DNA from: a virus
Reading direction: 5' to 3' (one strand)
Length of the DNA: 31,333 nucleotides
Virus record (IMG/VR): IMGVR_UViG_3300031839_000799
Coordinates: 1-31,333 of that record
Every line of letters starts with the position of its first letter. Position 1 is the stretch's first letter. The notes below the pieces were generated by a model, which did not search any database, was not told where the DNA came from, and was given only the letters and a program-made list of their open reading frames with translations. The translations under genes were made by a program, and so were the position numbers. Positions 10,403 through 19,257 of the stretch are shown piece after piece.

Positions 10403-11617
10403 TTATTTGTTTTTGTTTTTAATTTTAAACTTAAAATCAGAAGAATTATCACCTAGCACTTTAAACTTCATACCACCCGCTTCAATTTTACCATGACTTT
10501 GTCTTGGGTTCATATCGACGTTTTTGGCTTTAGCAACACTATTTTTCATAGCGTCAGCTTTTCCTTGTTCGTAAAAGTGTTTTGCAACAGCATCTGCATT
10601 CATCGCCGTATATAGAGATTTGTGATAACCCTTAGCATCTGATAATGTATTATTTTTATCTAAAAACTTTTTAGTAAAATTATTTATATCGCTCTGAGTG
10701 TTTTTAACCTCTTCAGCATTGTTTACATTAAACCTGTATTTTTTATCACCGACGTTATATTCAAAACCTTTGAACTTGTCGTTAAAAACGTTATTTGTTT
10801 TTTGCGCAAAAATATCAGAGTTCTTTTTAACTGTTTTTTGAGTTGCTTCTGACTCCTCGTTGTACCTATTAAAGAAATCAACTGCTTTTTGTTGCTCACC
10901 CGTAAGTTTGCTTCCAGCTTTGATGTCTTCATAGTATTTGGACTTTTGCCCGTCCAAGTGGCTTTTAGCGTTCGCAACTTGCTCTTTTAACGCTAATTTT
11001 TTTCTTCTTATATCTATCTCCTCATCTTCTTCTTCATCCCAAGAAAATTTATCTTCTAACATGAAGTTTATTTCTTCTGAATTTAAATGAGGTTTTGTTT
11101 GTTTGTAGTACTCGTAAAGTAAATCTGAATCTTCTAGTTTACTATAATCTTGATTAAGTTTTACATAATCGTTTAAATCACCCCCAGTCTCTTCCATAAA
11201 GTCCATCAACTTTTGGATATTCTCTGGTAACGGTTTTCCTGTAGCTTCGGCTTCTGCTACAGCTTCTTCTATCTGCTCCTCAACCTCAGCAACTTCTTCT
11301 TCCGTAGATTCTTCAGTAATTTCTTCTAATACTGCAGCTTCTTGTGCTTCTTCTTTCGGTTGTACTTCTTCTTGTTCTTGTGTGGGCTCGGCATCTTCAG
11401 ACTCTGCAACCACTCCGCTGTCGTCAGCGTTATCTTCTTTAGTTTCATTTTCTTCTTTTGGTGTTGGTGGTTTACTTAAATCTACTTTTATTACACTGTC
11501 ATCTTCAGCAGATTCAAATTTACTTTTATCAACTTTTACCACGTTTTCGTCACCTGGATCACCTTGATTATTTTTCGGTGTAGTCTCTTCGACTACGTTT
11601 TCTTTTTCTTCTTCCAT
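10403..11617 (-). CDS. Acidic scaffold-like head assembly protein
   Basis: This 404-residue protein has a strongly acidic, low-complexity N-terminal half (about residues 1-130, mostly Glu with Asp, Val, Pro and Thr), so it is probably disordered. A helical, charged C-terminal half ends in a basic KFKIKNKNK tail. An acidic disordered part plus a basic helical C-terminus, encoded between portal and major capsid protein, is the classic arrangement of podoviral scaffolding proteins such as T7 gp9. No protease motif was seen. The function is inferred from composition and gene order. Confidence 0.65.
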   Translation of the reverse strand: MEEEKENVVEETTPKNNQGDPGDENVVKVDKSKFESAEDDSVIKVDLSKPPTPKEENETKEDNADDSGVVAESEDAEPTQEQEEVQPKEEAQEAAVLEEITEESTEEEVAEVEEQIEEAVAEAEATGKPLPENIQKLMDFMEETGGDLNDYVKLNQDYSKLEDSDLLYEYYKQTKPHLNSEEINFMLEDKFSWDEEEDEEIDIRRKKLALKEQVANAKSHLDGQKSKYYEDIKAGSKLTGEQQKAVDFFNRYNEESEATQKTVKKNSDIFAQKTNNVFNDKFKGFEYNVGDKKYRFNVNNAEEVKNTQSDINNFTKKFLDKNNTLSDAKGYHKSLYTAMNADAVAKHFYEQGKADAMKNSVAKAKNVDMNPRQSHGKIEAGGMKFKVLGDNSSDFKFKIKNKNK

Positions 11618-11644
11618 AATATAATATAATAATAATTAATAAAT

Positions 11645-14065
11645 TTATCTAGGGTCAAACGAACCTAAATCAAATCCTCCGCCTAGTATATCATTACCTG
11701 CAGACTCAAAGTTTTTAGGTGGTTTTCCACTATTTCTTTGTTCAATCATCTCTGATTGTTGTGTAGCTTGTATTTTTGTTCTTTCGTCTTTACGATCTTC
11801 TTTTTCTTTTTCCCTGCTTTTCATACCATCAACCTCAACTCCTTTAAGTTGCATGTTATATTGAAACTCTAAAGCCATCAACTCTTTTTTATGCAATACT
11901 TCTTGTTGCATTTTTTGAGCTTCAATTTGAGCTTTCATTTGTTCTAGTTGCGCTTGGCCTTGCGCTAACGCTTGTTCTTTTTGTAATTCAACTTGAGCAG
12001 CGGCTTGAGCAGCTTGAGTATTAGCTTGAGCTTGCATTTGAATATTTTGCTGCTGAATAGCCTGGTCTTTTTCTCCTTTCTTTTTTCTACGTATTTTAAG
12101 AAGTTGATTAGCCATTTTAATATTCTTAATATCTCTAAGATCTATAGCATCTTCAAGCTCTATACTTTTTTGCTGTAAAGCCATTTGAATATTATTTTCT
12201 AAAATAGCTTTCTCTTCTTCGTCTGGCATTAAATCTATAAATATACCAAAATCGTATAAATGTAAACTTTGCATCTCTTCAAGAGTCGCAACATTATGAA
12301 CTCCTATTGCTTGTATAAAAGCATCTTTAGTTGGAGAATACTCTATAATATCAGATATCCTTAATGATAAACACTCTGCTGTTTCAGCTGTTAAATATAA
12401 ACCAGCTTGTAATATATGTCTAGTTGCTGTATTACTATTTGCAGCCGCTAACTTCTGAACGCCTACTAAAGCATTTTTATCTGGCATACTACCGTCTCTA
12501 GCTTCATTAAGTCCGGTTACATCTCTTATCATTTGTAAATAATAGTTGTAGTTACCTATAAGTGCTTGCATTTTATTTCCACCACTACCTGATGTAATTT
12601 CTTGAATAGGTACTTTACCTGGATTCATGTCACCTTCTGACGTAAAGCTTCTTCCTATTACGGATCCAGTTTGGAAGAACATATTTAAAGCTTCTTGTGG
12701 GTTGTAGTTTGTACCATTTCCTAAATCAACTTCAGCTAAACCGTCAGCGTCTAAGTAAACACCATCTGGAACCATTCTAGCCATAACTTGTTGTAACTTC
12801 AAGTGTGTCAACTGAATCATATCAGCAAAACCAGTTATACGCTTTACTAGTGAGTCTATCTTACCGTTGTACATTCTAGGCGCTACAATAGCATAATTCA
12901 TTTTTACTTTAGTAAAATCACTTTTAGGTCTCATCATATTTCTTGACATTTCCCACCTAAGTAATTTATCAGTACCTAATATCATTGCTCCATCATAAAG
13001 ACACTCAATAGATCTTAGCATTCTAGTGTAACCACCTTCTTTATCTTGTGGTGGATTAAACGAATCATCTTTAGGTATTATTTTATCAGCACCAGTCGCT
13101 GTTTCTTTTACTTTATATACCTCATTCATGTAGGTCTTGTAATTAAAGTATAAAACCTGAATAGTATTATTATCTTCTTTATCTTCGCTATGTCTAGAAT
13201 TATAGTTTGATCTGTTATAAGATTTATTCTTCATTATATCCTCAAGATCACTTTCTGTTAAATGTGGAAATTGTTTTGCCAACTCATTAACAGGTATACT
13301 TTTCGCTTCACCAACATAATATATATCGTCAAAATATGGGGACTCAGTGTAAGAGTAAACTAAGTTTGCAGGATCAACATAATCTATAACAACACCTTCA
13401 GACGTATTAAACGAAGTTTTAACAGCACCTATCCCTAAAACTGTCAAATCATAATAGAATTGCTTTTTAATAAGTTCGTACTTATTACCTTCAAACAAAG
13501 TATTTATAGCTTGTTCTTCAGCTATTTCAACAGATTGTTTGTATGTTAGCTGCATGTGAAGCTCTAGCTCTTCAATAGTTTCTGGTAATTTTTCAATATC
13601 ATTTTCAGCAGTTGATATACCAAAATTTTCTTTTGCAAAAGCGTCTAACTCTTTAGTACGCATGTCAGCCAATATAGACTCCATGTAATCTGTACGTTTA
13701 GCTACTCCATATGGATCTTGAGAATAAGCTTTTACATCGTAAGTTCTTTCAGCAATACCGTTAACAACTATATCTACAAACTTAGATATGATAGGCACAG
13801 GCTTCCAGTCTAAATTAAGATAGGACAAATCACCGTTTATAGATAACTCATCCTTATATTTTTGTATTGATTGTTCGCCTCTAGCATACAATCTTAAATT
13901 ATGAAAATCATTTTGATTAGTTCTATATCTATTAAAACCTCTGTCGTTGTTAAACCACTCTTGCTCTATTGCTTTACCTACCTTCAAACCATAGTCATAG
14001 CTTAACTTTTCAGCGTCGCTAACTGTTTGACTCGGGAAATAACTTCTAATGCCAGACTCTGCCAT
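11645..14065 (-). CDS. Portal protein
   Basis: This 806-residue protein lies directly downstream of TerL, with five bases between the genes, and upstream of the scaffold-like and capsid genes. That is the canonical portal position. It is a large, mostly helical protein with a conserved-looking core (EEQAINTLFEGNKYELIKKQ; a stem-like MIRDVTGLNEARDG segment) and a long Gln/Ala/Met-rich helical C-terminus (about residues 650-720) resembling the barrel or crown helices of podoviral portals. The length matches the 700-800 residue portals of P22-like and crAss-like phages. The start at MAESGIRSYFPS follows the TerL stop closely. Confidence 0.8.
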   Translation of the reverse strand: MAESGIRSYFPSQTVSDAEKLSYDYGLKVGKAIEQEWFNNDRGFNRYRTNQNDFHNLRLYARGEQSIQKYKDELSINGDLSYLNLDWKPVPIISKFVDIVVNGIAERTYDVKAYSQDPYGVAKRTDYMESILADMRTKELDAFAKENFGISTAENDIEKLPETIEELELHMQLTYKQSVEIAEEQAINTLFEGNKYELIKKQFYYDLTVLGIGAVKTSFNTSEGVVIDYVDPANLVYSYTESPYFDDIYYVGEAKSIPVNELAKQFPHLTESDLEDIMKNKSYNRSNYNSRHSEDKEDNNTIQVLYFNYKTYMNEVYKVKETATGADKIIPKDDSFNPPQDKEGGYTRMLRSIECLYDGAMILGTDKLLRWEMSRNMMRPKSDFTKVKMNYAIVAPRMYNGKIDSLVKRITGFADMIQLTHLKLQQVMARMVPDGVYLDADGLAEVDLGNGTNYNPQEALNMFFQTGSVIGRSFTSEGDMNPGKVPIQEITSGSGGNKMQALIGNYNYYLQMIRDVTGLNEARDGSMPDKNALVGVQKLAAANSNTATRHILQAGLYLTAETAECLSLRISDIIEYSPTKDAFIQAIGVHNVATLEEMQSLHLYDFGIFIDLMPDEEEKAILENNIQMALQQKSIELEDAIDLRDIKNIKMANQLLKIRRKKKGEKDQAIQQQNIQMQAQANTQAAQAAAQVELQKEQALAQGQAQLEQMKAQIEAQKMQQEVLHKKELMALEFQYNMQLKGVEVDGMKSREKEKEDRKDERTKIQATQQSEMIEQRNSGKPPKNFESAGNDILGGGFDLGSFDPR

Positions 14066-14070
14066 ATTTA

Positions 14071-16284
14071 TTATTTGATTATTTGTGAATTTGTTCCAGT
14101 ATTACTATACTTGGAAATGTTTATGTTTAGTGGTTGTTTTTCAACCTTTACGTTTGGTGCGTATAAATGTCTGTTGTTAGCCATTATAGCTAAACCAGAA
14201 CTTATAGACGCATCAAACTTTGTTCTTTTGTTTATATCAAACCTACTCCAGTCGTTTAAAAGATCATTAAAATATAAATCTCCAAACGTTCCATCTTGCT
14301 TCATACCTACGTGATCTTGTATATACATTTCGATTGCAGCGGCATGTGCTTGTTTTATATCTTCGCTAGAGTTAGGTATACCACCTACTTCTTTTTCTGC
14401 AACGGATAATTTGTTCCATACTTTATCAGGTCTATTCATACTGAACCCTCTATATCCTCTACGCCTCAAATAATACAAGAGACGAGGTTTATTGTTCTCT
14501 GCGAGTATAGGCATTCCGTAAAATACTAAAGCCATTAGAACGTCCTCAAAGAAGATCTCGGCTGTTGGTGGTCTTGATAAGTATTCTAAAAAGAAACTGT
14601 TCGCTGGTGCGTCTTCCATACTGAACCTAGTTAAGCCGTGTAAAGCTCCTTTTGATCCTTCACCATCTACTGTACCTGATATATCATAACTATCACAACC
14701 AAAAGCACCCATATGTTCGTTGCCAGGATATTTAATACCGTTTTTAAGTATTACTCTGTTTTGTATTTGTGATGGTGGCACCCAACTTACTTTAAACCTA
14801 CCTTTTGGATCTGGGTAAAATATTACTTGTGAATCTTTTATACCGTTAACCCATTGAAAATTACCTTTAGTTACACCTAGTGTTCTAGACATTTCCTCAT
14901 TGTAATCTATCTGCTCGTATAATTTAACTAAGTTAAATATACTATTCTTAGTCTCATCTCTAAACGCGTGCTCTGTAGTTCTTGGAAACTGGCGGTAGAA
15001 TTCATTTAAAGCATCTTGATCATCTTTTAAACCATCTACTTCGTTTTGCCAGTTATCTATTACACCTACATCTATTAATTCACCGTCTGGAGCGAACACG
15101 TCGATATCAGGAGTAGTGAAAACTGGAATTCCGTACTCGTCAATAAATCCTTCGTAGTTCCATTCCATTGGGATAAACAAAGAGTATAAACCAGATTTTG
15201 TTTGACCATTTCTATTTCTTTTAGTGACATCTGATGCATTGTATAATTTTTTAAAGTTATCGCCTCCTTTATCTAAAGCGTTTGATGTTGAACCCATCAT
15301 ACACTTACCTATAATTCTACTACCTAATCTTAAACATGTTTTTGTAACACGCCAGTTATTTAATATATTATCAGGCCTTTCCCACTTACCACTTTCATCA
15401 TGTACTAATAACGCTAGCTTTTCACCGTCATAGCTATTGTCACCTGTGTTTTTCCAATCTATTGTTGTATCTAATCCTTGTATGTCTTCCAGCTTTTCAT
15501 TAGCTGTTATTTTCTTTCTTGTAAACTTACTAGCAGGTACTCTATACGCTAGCTCTGTTTTTGGTCTATCCATACCATCTTGAACTGGTTTGAAGAAAAA
15601 TGGATAGTTAATTGATATTGGCACTACTTTATCTGTAAACATTTTCTTTGCATCAGCACCTGTTTTAGATAGTATACCATATCTACTATCACTTGCAAGA
15701 GTGGCTAAGTTAACTGTTTCTGCAGATGACATGAAAGAAAACCCTGATCTTCTGTTCTTTAGGTAACACATACCATAACATCTTTTATCTGCTTTACAAG
15801 CTTCCCAAAATATAAAGAACAATCTGTTTGCCTCTCTAAAATCTGGTGCACCTACATCTATCTTGCTCCATTGCAGGTACATATAGTGAGTTCCTGGTAT
15901 CCACGTTGGTTTTCCATTATTAGTAAACCAAAAACCTTCTTCTCTACGTTTAAACTCTTCATCTATATAATCGTGCCACTGGTCTTTCTGATCATCAGGA
16001 TATGCTCTCCAATCAAATATGTTTTTCAAACGCTCAAGCTCTTTAGGTTGTTCAAACTTAACCCACTTGTTTTTATCGTTGCTATACACACTTTTCGGTA
16101 CTTTCGGTAATGCTATAGCTAAATTCTGTATTTCTATAATCTCGCCGATTTGACCACTGCGTGATAACACTATAATATCATGGTCTTTATCGTAACCGTA
16201 TTTCCACTTTTTACCTTTGTTAAGTCTACTGATAGTAGTTTTCTTAACTGGCTCAATAGTCTTAACTAAATCTTGCTCGTACAT
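14071..16284 (-). CDS. terL: Terminase large subunit (TerL)
   Basis: This 737-residue DNA-packaging motor is an ATPase plus nuclease. A Walker A-like segment (KNRRSGFSFM, about residues 176-185) is of the divergent R-x-S/G-G-F-S type found in many phage terminases. Walker B with catalytic acid is ALLVHDE (about 291-297). A coupling-motif candidate is GSTSN (331-335). A C-terminal RNase H-like nuclease is suggested by Asp531 in the GCDSYD segment and acidic residues in FFEDVLMAL (578-586). The protein is somewhat longer than typical T7-like TerL. The upstream small helical gene stops at the same base at which TerL starts, and the portal follows immediately. No intron or frameshift was seen. 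Confidence 0.9.
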   Translation of the reverse strand: MYEQDLVKTIEPVKKTTISRLNKGKKWKYGYDKDHDIIVLSRSGQIGEIIEIQNLAIALPKVPKSVYSNDKNKWVKFEQPKELERLKNIFDWRAYPDDQKDQWHDYIDEEFKRREEGFWFTNNGKPTWIPGTHYMYLQWSKIDVGAPDFREANRLFFIFWEACKADKRCYGMCYLKNRRSGFSFMSSAETVNLATLASDSRYGILSKTGADAKKMFTDKVVPISINYPFFFKPVQDGMDRPKTELAYRVPASKFTRKKITANEKLEDIQGLDTTIDWKNTGDNSYDGEKLALLVHDESGKWERPDNILNNWRVTKTCLRLGSRIIGKCMMGSTSNALDKGGDNFKKLYNASDVTKRNRNGQTKSGLYSLFIPMEWNYEGFIDEYGIPVFTTPDIDVFAPDGELIDVGVIDNWQNEVDGLKDDQDALNEFYRQFPRTTEHAFRDETKNSIFNLVKLYEQIDYNEEMSRTLGVTKGNFQWVNGIKDSQVIFYPDPKGRFKVSWVPPSQIQNRVILKNGIKYPGNEHMGAFGCDSYDISGTVDGEGSKGALHGLTRFSMEDAPANSFFLEYLSRPPTAEIFFEDVLMALVFYGMPILAENNKPRLLYYLRRRGYRGFSMNRPDKVWNKLSVAEKEVGGIPNSSEDIKQAHAAAIEMYIQDHVGMKQDGTFGDLYFNDLLNDWSRFDINKRTKFDASISSGLAIMANNRHLYAPNVKVEKQPLNINISKYSNTGTNSQIIK

Positions 16285-16559
16285 TATTTAGATCTACCTT
16301 CTGCAAATCCTTTGAATACTTTTGCTTTTGCCTCTTCTGGTGTTTTTCCCTCGAGTAGGTTTTCTTCTTCTTGGATTCTGTTAAGTATTTCAAATGCATC
16401 GAATATAGCTAGTTTTTTAGTAGCTGCTGCATTTTTAAGTCTATCTGCTGTTAAGTCGTCATCTGAATCTACAATAGCTTCTTTAGCAACTTTAATCAGC
16501 TCTTCAACTGCTTTGTGCCCAGCTTGGATTATACTCTTCTTCGTTTCCTTGATGTTCAT
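16284..16559 (-). CDS. Small helical protein upstream of TerL, possible small terminase subunit
   Basis: This is 91 residues from the chosen start MNIKETKKSI. A longer in-frame start at 16646 would double the overlap with the preceding gene and adds a segment unlike the rest, so I prefer 16559. The protein is all-helical and charged, and it ends one base into the TerL start. Small terminase subunits commonly occupy this place and are helical, which is the only basis for the suggestion. No DNA-binding motif is clear. It could instead be an unrelated small head protein. Confidence 0.5.
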   Translation of the reverse strand: MNIKETKKSIIQAGHKAVEELIKVAKEAIVDSDDDLTADRLKNAAATKKLAIFDAFEILNRIQEEENLLEGKTPEEAKAKVFKGFAEGRSK

Positions 16560-17094
16560 ATTTGATTGTAATAAAATTAGATAATATTCTGTATAGTCTT
16601 TCGCCGTTAACAACAAACTCGTATTCACTTCCTGGTCTAAAACCAATTAGATCGTTAACCCCTACTGTTTCATCTGAGTATTTAATAATACCTTGTAAAG
16701 GTTTTTCAGACTCAATATTAAATTGATCCGTAGCTTTTAAAGGTATAACAAAACAATATCCTTTTGGAGCTTTCCACTCGTTATCTCTTTTGTATAAAAA
16801 GATTTGATCTTGTGTTATAAAGTAAGTAGATTCATTAAAATAACTTCTACTATTCTTTTCTTTACCCTTAACATCGTGCCATCTTCTAAACACATTGTGA
16901 TGTACTATAACTGTATCACCGGGTTTTATATCTGTTTGTCCTACCATAGGTGTAGATACCACAATAGCTTCTCTATTTACATATTGATGGTTAAATATCT
17001 CAGTATTAAGAATAAGCTTTCCACCGTCTACTTCTTTTGTATTATTGTATCTATCTCCTTTTGGCGTTACAACAAAGTTGTATACGCTTTTCAT
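16504..17094 (-). CDS. GroES-like beta-barrel protein (putative)
   Basis: This 196-residue protein has the order of elements of the Cpn10/GroES fold. It starts with a strand (SVYNFVVTPKG), then a glycine-hydrophobic turn (GGKLILN) in the mobile-loop position, REAIVVSTP and IKPGDTVIVHHN (compare GroES GEVLAVG and VKVGDIVIFND), and STYFITQDQIFLYK where GroES has its closing strand. A C-terminal extension of about 70 residues (from about residue 125) is unlike GroES. T4 gp31 is a precedent for a divergent phage co-chaperonin needed for capsid folding. The gene overlaps both neighbours, so it is cotranslated with packaging genes. The call is from pattern only; a structural role using the same barrel is possible. 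Confidence 0.4.
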   Translation of the reverse strand: MKSVYNFVVTPKGDRYNNTKEVDGGKLILNTEIFNHQYVNREAIVVSTPMVGQTDIKPGDTVIVHHNVFRRWHDVKGKEKNSRSYFNESTYFITQDQIFLYKRDNEWKAPKGYCFVIPLKATDQFNIESEKPLQGIIKYSDETVGVNDLIGFRPGSEYEFVVNGERLYRILSNFITIKYEHQGNEEEYNPSWAQSS

Positions 17095-17315
17095 TAGTAT
17101 TCTAGATTATATTCTACAGACACAGCCATGTTCTTGTTAAAATCTTTCCAAGGCAATACGTCTTTGTTCTTTTTGATGTAGATAGAAAACTTGTCTTCCT
17201 CCTCTATGATGTCACAGATAGTATGACCACCATACACTTCTTGCCCCACGGCATAGTGCATAGCGTCATTCTTATAATTTGATCCGATACTAATCTTTCT
17301 TATTAGCTTCGACAT
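17094..17315 (-). CDS. Small hypothetical protein
   Basis: This 73-residue protein has a beta-rich look, with strands around KFSIYIKKN and AVSVEYNLEY. It has no signal peptide or membrane segment. It overlaps the upstream coiled-coil gene by 26 bases and shares one base with the downstream GroES-like gene, so it is translationally coupled in the morphogenesis operon. I recognise no family. Confidence 0.6.
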   Translation of the reverse strand: MSKLIRKISIGSNYKNDAMHYAVGQEVYGGHTICDIIEEEDKFSIYIKKNKDVLPWKDFNKNMAVSVEYNLEY

Positions 17316-17565
17316 CGTAATTTATTGTTCCATCTTGGATGTTAATATCTACAGTACCATATTCTTTTTCAAGCTCAGTTTGTAATTTACCTAGCTCTTC
17401 TTGAATACCGTTAATCTGGTGCATCAAGTTGTGTTTCTTAACTTCCATAGAGCCTAATTCTATCTGACCTCTATTAATGTTACTTACTACTTCTTGAATA
17501 CTTTTTAACTGCTCGTCAGTTATCTTTGCAGGTTTAAGGTCTACCACCTTTTCTTTTGTTGCCAT
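17290..17565 (-). CDS. Small coiled-coil protein
   Basis: This 91-residue protein has a long amphipathic heptad-like stretch between about residues 15 and 70 (QIELGSMEVKKHNLMHQING onward, rich in Glu, Leu and Gln), ending in an acidic tail. Small coiled-coil proteins are common in virion operons as chaperones or minor structural parts. It has a short AT-rich leader upstream and overlaps the next gene by 26 bases. Function unknown. Confidence 0.6.
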   Translation of the reverse strand: MATKEKVVDLKPAKITDEQLKSIQEVVSNINRGQIELGSMEVKKHNLMHQINGIQEELGKLQTELEKEYGTVDINIQDGTINYDVEANKKD

Positions 17566-17596
17566 TTTATTTAATTTAATTTAAGTTAATTTGTTT

Positions 17597-18358
17597 TTAT
17601 TTTTCAAATCCTAATACTATTTTAATAGGATTTATATTGTAAAGTATATCACCATCTACTAAATCGGTTGCCGAGGTACTGGTAAGCGTTATTTGTGTTG
17701 CACTATCAGCTGATGCAACCGTACCAATAAGACTATCAGCAGCTGGAGTACCTACTGAAGTTCCAATGTGAACAACATCGCCTGCCGCAAAATGTTCTCT
17801 AACATCCATACTTGTACCATCCATTGTTATAACTTGAGTTGAAGCAGCTCCCGCAGTTCCAGCCTCAGCTATAGCATTTATAGATCGAAAATCAAAAGAA
17901 CCACCAGCTATCATAGCTACATATATAGTGTCAAAACCTACGTTATTACCTGTCGTTGGATCTCCCTGTAACACTAGTGGGGGTGCAGCAGCGGCTGAGT
18001 CGGTACCTAATGTAGCTATTGCTGTACTTTCAAGTGATGCTGATGAAAAGTTCTCTGCGTCAAAGTTCAAAACTCCAATAAAATCATTACTTGGTCTATG
18101 ATCCAGACCTGCACGAAAACTACCTAAAGAAACGGTATTTGTTTTTGAAAAGGCAAGGTGAAAAGCATTAACATTTTCTGTTGGCGTCGCATCACCTTTT
18201 GCTCTAATTAACACCGTAGCAGATCTCAAGCAAGAAGCGCCTTTTGGTATTTCAATAGCTGTCCAATCAACTAATAATTGGTCTGCTGTAGCGGCTCCTG
18301 AATGTTGGTCTGAAGCGGATATAGTAAGTAGTTTTTCTACTGTAAAATATTTTCCCAT
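17597..18358 (-). CDS. Putative virion structural protein, beta-rich
   Basis: This 253-residue protein is Ala/Ser/Thr/Asp-rich with alternating strand patterns and almost no Cys. The N-terminal half (SADQHSGAATADQLLVDW, then AIEIPKGASCLRSATVLI) reads like a decoration or sheath-type domain. The C-terminal half carries a DVVHIGTSVGTPAADSLIGT segment suggesting a small beta-barrel. It is followed by the coiled-coil gene and preceded after four bases by the holin-like gene. A head decoration or minor tail protein is plausible but not shown. Confidence 0.55.
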   Translation of the reverse strand: MGKYFTVEKLLTISASDQHSGAATADQLLVDWTAIEIPKGASCLRSATVLIRAKGDATPTENVNAFHLAFSKTNTVSLGSFRAGLDHRPSNDFIGVLNFDAENFSSASLESTAIATLGTDSAAAAPPLVLQGDPTTGNNVGFDTIYVAMIAGGSFDFRSINAIAEAGTAGAASTQVITMDGTSMDVREHFAAGDVVHIGTSVGTPAADSLIGTVASADSATQITLTSTSATDLVDGDILYNINPIKIVLGFEK

Positions 18359-18362
18359 AATT

Positions 18363-18749
18363 TTATTTTTTTACTTTTTCTAATGATCTACCGCCAAAAT
18401 AAGCGCCGATCACAGTTATTAATACTAATTGCAAAAGATCTATATAAGAGTCTTTTACGTTAAATTTTATTGCACCTGCGTCTATAAATATCAATAGCAT
18501 GGTGCATACTATTAAAAAAATCAATACCATTGGCCTAACATTTTTACTTAGCCAAGAATCTGATTTTAAATCTGCTTCCCAGCGAGATGTTATATTCTTT
18601 TCCATCTCTATTTCGTAGTTAGCAATTAATTCTTTTATTTTTCTTTCTGCTTCTAGCTTTTCTTCACCAGAGGTATGTAGGTTATCTATCACGCTACCAA
18701 CACCTTTTATAAGTTCTGTTGCTCCACCTGAAAATAATTTACTTAACAT
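18363..18749 (-). CDS. 3TM-type holin-like membrane protein
   Basis: This 128-residue protein has an amphipathic N-terminal part (LIKGVGSVIDNLHTSGEEKL), a charged helical middle (EAERKIKELIANYEIEMEKN) and two strongly hydrophobic segments (VRPMVLIFLIVCTMLLIFID, about residues 71-90, and LLQLVLITVIGAYFGGRSLE, about 105-124). The WLSKNVRP..G.YFGGRSLEK pattern matches the '3TM holin' family known from phages and gene transfer agents, which permeabilises the inner membrane at lysis. Its start codon overlaps the stop of a 16-residue cysteine peptide. No endolysin is identifiable beside it; lysis partners may be the small membrane and secreted proteins to the right. Confidence 0.75.
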   Translation of the reverse strand: MLSKLFSGGATELIKGVGSVIDNLHTSGEEKLEAERKIKELIANYEIEMEKNITSRWEADLKSDSWLSKNVRPMVLIFLIVCTMLLIFIDAGAIKFNVKDSYIDLLQLVLITVIGAYFGGRSLEKVKK

Positions 18750-18793
18750 TTGCAGTTCTTTTTAAATCGTTTACACTTTTTACACTTTTTCAT
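18743..18793 (-). CDS. 16-residue Lys/Cys-rich micro-protein
   Basis: The frame encodes MKKCKKCKRFKKNCKC, 16 residues with four cysteines spaced C-x2-C-x6-C-x-C, enough for a tiny zinc knuckle. Its stop codon overlaps the ATG of the holin-like gene (AAATGTTAA), the usual sign of translational coupling. It could be a real micro-protein or only a leader that controls holin translation. The non-random Cys/Lys composition favours selection on the peptide, but there is no direct proof. Confidence 0.45.
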   Translation of the reverse strand: MKKCKKCKRFKKNCKC

Positions 18794-18802
18794 AACTTAT
18801 TT

Positions 18803-19042
18803 TTAATAACTACTACCTCCAGTGTTAGTGTTAGTAGTTGGAGTTGTTTGTGGTTGTTGTGGCGCGTTTGTATTCAGTGGCATGCCAGTAGCTTCTAAGT
18901 GATTTGCACCACCCATATACCCTTGTACACCTTGGTGGCTGTGAGTATGAAAACCAGTTAAACCGTTTTCACTAGCCCAGTTTAAAGCTTCTTCAACTGT
19001 TGAGAATAAAGGTATACCAGCTATAGTTGTTAGTATTGCCAT
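18803..19042 (-). CDS. Small conserved protein with His-rich HTHSH and GYMGG motifs
   Basis: This is 79 residues from the start MAILTTIAGI; an upstream in-frame ATG would overlap the previous gene by 43 bases and adds only a basic segment. An N-terminal helix (VEEALNWASENGLTG) leads to a conserved-looking block, HTHSHQGVQGYMGGANH. That block resembles short His-rich motifs in other marine phage proteins and could bind a metal. A Pro/Thr/Asn-rich flexible tail ends in GGSSY. The gene starts two bases after the stop of the small membrane protein. Function unknown. Confidence 0.6.
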   Translation of the reverse strand: MAILTTIAGIPLFSTVEEALNWASENGLTGFHTHSHQGVQGYMGGANHLEATGMPLNTNAPQQPQTTPTTNTNTGGSSY

Positions 19043-19044
19043 TT

Positions 19045-19257
19045 TTATTTTTTTGCAAATTTTTCTACACCACTTATACCGAAGCATCCTAACACTACAA
19101 ATACAAATGAATCGTATACAAATTCGTTAATTATTAAATCTTTACCTACATAACCAGTTACAAGGTCTACTATCATTATCACACACATTATTGAAAATGC
19201 AATAAAACCTATGATAGATTTTTCGTTCCAGTTGTTATTATCTTTAAATATCTCCAT
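19045..19257 (-). CDS. Small membrane protein
   Basis: This is 70 residues from the start MEIFKDNNNW. An ATG nine bases upstream (MVEMEI) is also possible, and longer versions run deep into the preceding gene. There are two hydrophobic helices, SIIGFIAFSIMCVIMIVDLV and a second around FVFVVLGCFGISG, with a basic C-terminal end (KFAKK). The topology suits a pinholin or holin-associated protein, and a 3TM holin-like gene lies two genes downstream. It overlaps the HExxH gene by 14 bases. A lysis role is inferred from context only. Confidence 0.55.
   Translation of the reverse strand: MEIFKDNNNWNEKSIIGFIAFSIMCVIMIVDLVTGYVGKDLIINEFVYDSFVFVVLGCFGISGVEKFAKK

Noticed and set aside
14027-16584. Several plus-strand frames of 60-100 residues over terminase and its neighbour
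   Set aside because: They are antisense to TerL and the upstream helical gene, hydrophobic and Phe/Leu/Ser-rich, as expected from reversed coding strands.
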